Source: Zhengitettix transpicula (lineage: Eukaryota > Arthropoda > Insecta > Orthoptera > Tetrigidae). Taken from it: a DNA stretch of 64,000 nucleotides. Both the position numbers and the translations under genes were made by a program. The notes under the pieces were generated by a model. The model saw nothing but the letters and a program-made list of their open reading frames with translations. It had not been told where the DNA came from and ran no database searches. Shown in pieces: positions 57,740 through 64,000 of this stretch (position 1 is the first letter of the stretch; every line of letters begins with the position of its first letter). The DNA is taken from positions 61,190,509 through 61,254,508 of the forward strand of contig CM073594.1 in NCBI GenBank assembly GCA_037074705.1, read 5' to 3'.

Positions 57740-58330
57740 TCAGCGACTTAGTAAAAATGTTTCACTTATGGCGAGTTCTCCACAAAGCAGATACCCCTAT
57801 TTTTCTCGGATTTGTTTACGACAGCAACAATAATTTCTCTGGTAACGTCGCAAGCGCCACGTCTGTGAGAATTATCTGAGACGGCGAGCAGTCACCACAA
57901 TGGCCAAAAAACACACAAAAGTCAAGAATGTGCCAAATCCGAGCGAGCTCCCCTTCGCTTGAGCCTGTTGTTGGCAAGACGCCGACCAGAGCGCCAGATA
58001 ACACGCTGAGTAGCAATATATCTACCCTGACGTCATCCCAAACATTGGCGAAAATGCGAAGCTGCGTCATTATCTGGGAAAGTGAAGAAGCTCTCTCCGT
58101 CGCGCAATAAGAAACAAAACACCGCGAGGGACAAAGCGTTACGGAAAACCAGACACGCGAGGAAATACTCCCAATTCTTACTGAGCCACGTTTCACAGCT
58201 GAGGAAACATCGAAGCGATCAAAATAAAGTGCAGGGGAGGGAAAGGGATAATTCCAGTCAATATTCCAGCAGCAGAGATGAACAAAGACAGAGGTTAGGA
58301 AAATCTGGTTAAAAGAGATCATAAATAATG
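57740..58330. promoter_or_regulatory. GC-richer island, candidate regulatory DNA
   Basis: Contains forkhead-like TGTTTAC (57812) next to a Sox-like AACAAT (57825), and a CRE palindrome (58028-58035). A 168-codon minus-strand frame (57816-58322) spans it, but open frames also occur on the other strand and no family matches. Candidate enhancer; a coding origin is not excluded. Confidence 0.3.
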
Positions 58331-58489
58331 AATTGCTGCTGAACCACGTAGGTCCTGTGCTGTTGTGGTGACACTCCTAGAGACGCTGTAACAGCTTCGT
58401 TTCTTCTTCTTCTTCCGATTATTTCTTAGATTCCTTCCGCCCGTAGTTTACAAATTCGTCATCCCTCTACATTTCAGAAAATGTAAAAC

Positions 58490-60180
58490 AGAGTTATAAC
58501 CTAATTCCAAATAATTTCCAAGTATCTTCAAGCCCATCAGTTACTGTAAATTTTGATTACGTAGTGATGACGTCAAAGAACGTCGAATAAACTTGAGGTC
58601 TTTCTAGGTTATTTTTTGCCTTAATAACAATTTTCATTTCCCATCAACATTAAATTCAGCATTTCTCTGCCTAAACTACGAATACCAGTGTTTAACTTCT
58701 TTCCAATTCATTTTCGTAAATATTCAAATATATGTCACGTTAAATGGTTAAGTACGTCATGATGACGTCAACATACGTGATAGAAGTTTTGGGATATTTC
58801 TTTCTTTTTTTTTGCGGCGTAATTCACGAATTTGTATTTTTTCCCCAATATGATCAAATTTCGATGTCCTCTAGCTGTTTACAAAATGTTCAAACACAAT
58901 CGTTTAAGTTAAATGATTAATTACATAATTATGACGGAAAAGCATGTCGTATAAAATTGAGATCTTCCTGTTATTTTTCTAAATAAATGAAAAATTTGTA
59001 AGATTTTGTTTATGATCATCATTAAATTTGCGATTCCTCTACATGTTACAGATGGTAAACTACGAAACCAAGTGTTTAAGTTTACTCTAAAGCATTTTCG
59101 TAAATCTTAAAACCAAATCTGTTAATATAAATGATAATCACGTAATTATGACGTCATGGACGTTGATAGAGATGACCTGGTTTTGTCTTTTTTCCGACGA
59201 AATTTACAAATTTGTACTTTTTTTTATAAAATTATAATCAAATTTATCTTTCCTCTGTCTGTCAGAAATTGTACACTACGAGAAACAGTGTTTAACTTCA
59301 TTCCAAACCATTTCCGTAAATTTTCATACGCATCAGTTAAATTGTTAAATTTCGTGTTCAGGACATAAATAGACGCGGATACAAATTTTGAGATCTTAAT
59401 GTTTTGCAGCGCAATTAACAAATCTGTACTTTTTACTTCCATTATGACAAAAGTTTTGCTTTCCTCTGTCTGTTTCGTAAATCCTCAAACATCAGTTAAG
59501 TAAAATGATTAATTACGTAATGATGACGTCACTAGAGGTCGGACAGAATTGATATCTTTCTAGATTCTGTTTGGCCGTAAATAACAAATTTGCAGATTTT
59601 GGCTTTCCATCATCACTAAATTCAGCATATTTCTGGCTGTCAGAGATTGTAAAGTTAAAAAACCGGTATTGTAGCCTTATTCGTTTTTTTTTCTTTTTAT
59701 TAAATTTTCAAGCACAATCTGTTAATAAAAGTGGCAATTACTCAATGTTTGACATCAATTGACGTTGATAGAATTTAAATATTTCTTGTTTTGTAATTTT
59801 TACGCCTAAATTTACGATTTTAAATAGTTATTTCTATTATTATAATAGAATTTTGATTTCCTCTGCCTTTCAGATATAGTAAAGTAGCAGTGTTTAACTT
59901 TACTCTAAAGCATTTTCGTAAATTTTCAAACACATCAGTTAAGTTTAGTGGTTCAATTACGTTACGATAAATTTTTTAGACTTTCTTCTTTTGTTTTGTA
60001 CTTTTTTCTTCCATTATTATCAAAATTTGCCTTACTCTGCCGTCAGAGACTGGAAAACTAAAAAATTAAACCCATCTTCAAGACATTTTTGTAAATCTTC
60101 GGACACATCAGTTACGTTGAGTGTTTAATTATGTATTAATGACGTCATTAAGTTGAAATAGAATTGTGATCTTTCGAGTC
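58490..60180 (+). repeat. Degenerate tandem array (170-220 bp units) carrying CRE palindromes
   Basis: About nine diverged units. Each contains in order 'cagtgtttaactt'-like text, 'cattttcgtaaat', 'catcagttaagt', 'gattaattacgtaatgatga' and then 'cgtca'. The perfect palindrome TGACGTCA survives at 58568, 58763, 59149, 59524 and 60140; one-base variants sit near 58932 and 59750. The intervening T-rich parts diverge freely. No coding capacity. Possibly the internal repeats of a large Helitron-like element, since the 854-bp insertion at 42.8 kb has two shorter units with the same palindrome. Confidence 0.75.
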
Positions 60181-60228
60181 TAATAATCATACCAATAAAT
60201 TTTGTAAGAAAAAGTAAAAAGCACACTA

Positions 60229-60263
60229 CTTTACGTTTCGGTAATTTTTTGTCGCCTCTCAGG
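60229..60263 (-). ncRNA. Hammerhead-like motif, degenerate
   Basis: Minus strand: CUGAGAGG, GAC-loop-, CC, GAAACGUAAAG. GAAAC kept, CUGANGA changed. Confidence 0.35.
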
Positions 60264-61460
60264 TGTGATATTTATGGGGAGGGGGGTTATTTTAATAGCT
60301 TTATTAAATGCGATGCAACACTATCAAGCGTACTTATTTAGTTTTACTTAAATTTCAGGCATTAGGAAACGAAACTAATATTGCAGAAATGTTACGTGGT
60401 GTCCATTTCGTCTAAAAGAAATTATTTCGTGGCAACTGGAAAATCAATTCTGGAAATTTTGTAGATCCGGTAAGTGCAATGAGCCTCCACCAAACGGTAT
60501 TTTAAATCTGTAAATATAACCCTAGTCCTGGACAAAACAATAACACTGAAGACTGATGACGTATTACTTCCGAACTAACCCGAACACAAACCCGAATATT
60601 CCCGATTGAACAAATTCAAACGATCGTCGTAATATAGTATAGTGGTTTGTGTCCTCCTCAAAGTTAATCACCTCTAGGAAACATAGTGATAATTACCTCC
60701 TGGTAACCAATTCGCATATTAAATTCCACCGTGCCCAAAAATATGTAATTGGTAGGGTTGGGAAAGCCAACCTCGGATACCTGAAACTAGTCATCCGCAA
60801 CCTCAGAGTCGCGTTATTGTGATATTAATCGACACAGGAACCAATATCAAACACAAAATACTAAATCCCTAGAATGGGATCCACCTGCGACAACGCAATA
60901 CTGCCCCATGTTTTTAATGGCGTTTTCCCTCTAATAGCTTCTATAATTAAGCTGGCGTTTCGCCCAACTTTCCTCGTTACTAAATCGGAAAAGAAGGCTT
61001 ATTGCAATGCTGGGCTATTATTCATTGAATGCAGCAATTCTAATACATTGAAATATTTGTTCGATATTTACAAAATACGTTAATATCGACAAAAAAATGA
61101 TTTAAAGCTATTTTAAATGTATGTAACACTTTAACCATTAATTTAATGACTGTCAGATATATTATAATTTAAATATTTATAAAATTGTTTAAACTTCAAA
61201 ACCTTTCCCTGTAAACTGATTTTCTTGATAATTAAAATTGCAACTATCTGACATTAAATATAATTAGCGAAAATGGCCAAACTTCAGAATATTTATTTAT
61301 TAATATTAAAATTTATAATAATTCGCCTTTAGATTTATTTATCAATTCCGTATTGAAAAATACGAAAAAGAACATAAATGAGAAATTATATAAAATAATA
61401 TATAGATATAAGACAAATGAAATGAAAAGTAAGACTAAATGAAATTGTTTTTAATTTAAA
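60264..61460. other. Unique DNA
   Basis: 60625-60655 ('gtaatatagtatagtggttt') resembles the 5' third of a tRNA (A-box TAGTATAGTGG as in Asp/Glu tRNAs), but no B box follows. A 69-codon frame at 60874-61083 is unrecognised. The remainder is AT-rich. Confidence 0.3.
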
Positions 61461-61461
61461 C

Positions 61462-61500
61462 TACATTTCACGTATAAAACTAAACTTCAGGTGGGTGAAT
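61462..61500 (-). ncRNA. Hammerhead-like motif downstream of a PLE fragment
   Basis: Minus strand: CACCUGAAG, UUUAGUUUUAUACGU, GAAAUG. It lies on the same strand and downstream of the PLE endonuclease at 61.9-62.2 kb, the order expected of a PLE 3' pseudo-LTR. Confidence 0.35.
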
Positions 61501-61899
61501 ATTAAAGATGAATTTAGTCACTGTCTGTAGTGGCGATGAGGATCTTCAACAGAATGTGAAATATGGAGAAATATAGGGGGGAGGGGTTAAGAAAAGTTAG
61601 AAAATACCCTTGAGAAACAAGATGAAGGAGGAAAATTTGAGAATTAAATCGGTTGACATAAGAAGAAAATAGAAGTGTAATAAGGAAATGTTAGACTTAA
61701 TCGTCCATAATTAATAATATAATATAATATATAATACAATAAATAATAATACAACAGCCAAAATGAAGACAAAGAAAATTTTAAAAAATAGATACAACAT
61801 TGCGTTTCTGAACCAGTCGTTTTTCTCATATGTAAAAGTGAAAATGGTAGGACATCTTTAAAGAAAAAAATATGTACAATTTATGTCAAATGAATTAGA

Positions 61900-62210
61900 T
61901 GAAATGAAAAGGATCAAAGTAAGGATAAAAGTATAGGATCAATGTAAAAAATTTGTGAATAATTCTAGAAAAGATTCGACAACTAAGGTGTCTGTATTTT
62001 CCCAAAAAAAAAAGAATGTTTCGAGTCAGTGATGTGTTTTGGAGACCACAGATCGTTTTATATTGGATATTTATTTTCTGATGCATGTGTTTAAAGACCT
62101 TTTAGTTAGTCCTATATATCAAAACGTACAGGGCAATGTTTATTATAGGCGTCAAGTAGGTCATTGTGGCTTTAAAGTCATAAAAGAAACAGTTTTAGTA
62201 GATTATACAT
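61900..62210 (-). pseudogene. Penelope-like element GIY-YIG endonuclease fragment
   Basis: Minus strand: LPCTF, stop, YIGLTKRSLNTCIRK (about 62135-62075; family 'YIGQTKRSLKTRIKEH'), ISNIKRSVVSKTHH, then FFWENTDTLVVESFLELF (about 62010-61950; family 'FDWENxKILDVES'). Block order and spacing fit the PLE domain. Several stops. The plus-strand 61-codon frame at 62039-62224 is its shadow. Confidence 0.7.
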
Positions 62211-62540
62211 TGAAATTACTTTGAATATTTGGCCGAACTTGTGGTGTAAACAATTTATAATGAGGGAAGACTAAGATAAATGTTGGCTTGAGATGATTGT
62301 GATGTGAATCGCAGTAGAGTATTTTATTTAATTCAATATATATCATATTTATGTATTTTCTAATAAAATTTAACAGACTTTATCCTTAATAACAACTTCC
62401 GGGTGTTTGAAATTTATCACGCACGAGAAACTGAGCTTTAAAAATAAGTTGTATTTTTCATTTTAATATTTTCAGGTTCAGGTTCATTTTAAGCAGAGTT
62501 ATTCTTATTATGACGTCACCATGATCGGTTAATTAAAACC
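62211..62540. other. AT-rich intergenic DNA
   Basis: A CRE palindrome TGACGTCA lies at 62511-62518. Nothing else recognised. Confidence 0.4.
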
Positions 62541-63260
62541 CAATATTACGTGATCTGTAGCTGTTAAATGACTGCACCCTGTCGGAAGTCCATGGTTCTA
62601 ATAAATGTATCCCGAAAACTGCTTAACATGTAGAAATCTGCAGAAAATAAAACAGGCACTCTACAAAGTTTCCCCACCCTAAGAAACGTGAAATGATCCT
62701 CTGTTTGGTTCGGCTCATTTCTCCCATTCATTAAATGCGAATGTAAACATTCTATAGTAATTTAAAAAATTTTAATTGTATTCCCAATTTTTTTATCATG
62801 AAGAAAGGAAACTTTTCTTCTGCATGGGACTGACTTATTTGAAGGGAATCTGGGTTTATTTCAAAATGAGACTTGGGATTCCATCCAGTACTCGACTCTG
62901 GCTCTGGCTCTCCGAGGGTTAAGGCTCCGCGGAATTTTTAAGGTGAAGATGGTGGAGGGGGTGCGCGGTGGTTGAGAGCCAGACGAGTGTTTTCCCTTCT
63001 GTCTGAGTAATGCAGTCTGCGATGACAACGACTCAATTGGAGGCTGATTCGCATGAGTGACGTCGGCCCTTGTTTGCGAATGTAATTATATTGTGTTTAG
63101 CGCGGCGTCAGGCTCGGCGGCCAGACAGGAATAGCTGCGCTGTTGCCAAACCTCCTGGGCCAGCAACTTTTCCCAGCCAGGTCGGTCGGTCGCTCGTTCT
63201 CTCGCCACTGTCGTCCACACACACACACACACAAACACGTCATCCGTCCCTAACAGCTGC
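62541..63260. promoter_or_regulatory. GC-richer island with (CA)n, candidate regulatory DNA
   Basis: 62870-63215 is the second-strongest GC island, with CpG-bearing sequence, a Sox-like CTTGTTT, and TAATTA at 63083; a (CA)n run follows at 63215-63237. Frames are not protein-like. Candidate promoter or enhancer by composition. Confidence 0.3.
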
Positions 63261-64000
63261 ATTTTTTAAATGCGTGCCATGATTTTTATAACATATCCTT
63301 CGCGCTACCCCCCTCTGACGCGAGGGACAATACAGCTCTGAGAGCTGAATTAATGGAGTTTTTAATCCTTCTGACAGAATACAGAAAAAAAGAGCAAAAA
63401 GGCTGTAATGGTTTCCGAGAAACACGAGGAGCAGATATTTAGCTGCAAAATGGGCCAAACTTCTGCAGGAAATCCGATAAGGAAGTGAAAATTGAATACG
63501 TTCTCCTACAGAAAAAAACTTAATATTAAATAAGAAAATGAAGCAGATAGAAAGATAAACCGACACAGTCTCAGCGAATTTCACAATTTTATAGCACACG
63601 TTATAAATGTTTTATTAGCAGTAGGTTACAATAGTACTGTACTTTTGGAAAAGAGAAATGTTAGGGGGGCTTAAAATTATCTAATGTCATTCCCCTAGAG
63701 TCATCAAGATCGACTCTTTTTAATTTGCTACTGAAAAACAAAGCATTCCTGTTTACTTAAGAACGCATTTAAATTAAATTAAAAAATTTTAATCGAAATT
63801 AAGTCACTTAAAGGGCACTAGATCGTCTTTCAGTTAGACAAGCTGTGGTCTAATGGAGTACCACCTTAATAATTTTGCCAAAGAAAATTCCAAAGTGACC
63901 TTAAAAGCAGACGCAAAGCATCCATACGTTTCAAAATCATTTGTGTGCTTTGATAACAAAGGCTGTGTCGATCTACCGGAGAAACTGTCAGCGTGTGTTA
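63261..64000. other. Unique DNA
   Basis: A 119-codon minus-strand frame (63240-63599) is unrecognised and probably chance. No repeats seen. Confidence 0.3.

Noticed and set aside
57816..58322. 168-codon minus-strand ORF as a gene
   Set aside because: It lies in GC-richer DNA where open frames occur on both strands, has no family match, and gives no conserved pattern. Kept only as a candidate island.

Overview
The window looks like a gene-poor stretch of a large, AT-rich eukaryotic genome, most likely an arthropod and probably an insect. The grounds are: composition of roughly two thirds A+T; microsatellites; a tRNA-derived SINE; decayed non-LTR reverse transcriptases; an LTR element; Helitron-like elements; and several Penelope-like element (PLE) remnants with hammerhead-like RNA motifs. 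There are no operons, Shine-Dalgarno signals, CRISPR arrays or dense ORFs. The exact taxon cannot be told from the sequence. I found no intact host protein-coding gene or exon I would defend; nearly all ORFs here are short chance frames.

Layout. 0-7.3 kb: three copies of a dispersed Helitron-like family (H1), two in a strong inverted arrangement, a polypyrimidine tract, a 22-bp minisatellite, and copy 1 of a conserved repeat (K1) whose central block varies like former coding DNA. 7.4-18.3 kb: a decayed non-LTR reverse transcriptase, more H1 (the 16.7-18.25 kb copy has several internal repeats), and an isolated CpG-rich island at 15.4-15.8 kb. 18.4-25.9 kb: a PLE endonuclease fragment flanked by hammerhead-like motifs, a degenerate minisatellite, two further reverse-transcriptase fragments, and a tandem repeat in which every unit keeps a perfect heat-shock element. 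26-34.3 kb: H1, small elements bounded by outward-facing hammerhead-like motifs, an LTR remnant inserted into a (TA)n tract, a 198-bp tandem duplication and a SINE head. 34-50 kb: mostly unique or AT-rich DNA, a 21-bp minisatellite, a nested Helitron-like insertion, and an element with repeated short hairpins. 50-64 kb: K1 copy 2, a 14-bp minisatellite with duplicated flanks, three more PLE endonuclease fragments, and a 1.7-kb degenerate array carrying repeated CRE palindromes (TGACGTCA).

How it fits together. The best-supported theme is decayed PLEs: four GIY-YIG endonuclease remnants (18.6, 54.4, 55.3 and 62.0 kb) share the window with about twenty degenerate motifs of the form CUGANGA, hairpin, GAAAC. 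Between the repeats lie GC-richer islands of 200-700 bp (4.4, 6.2, 13.2, 15.6, 19.1, 21.9, 24.5, 26.2, 31.8, 34.6, 44.1, 52.4, 55.8, 58.0, 63.0 kb), which are the only plausible host-functional DNA. They are reported as low-confidence candidate regulatory islands.
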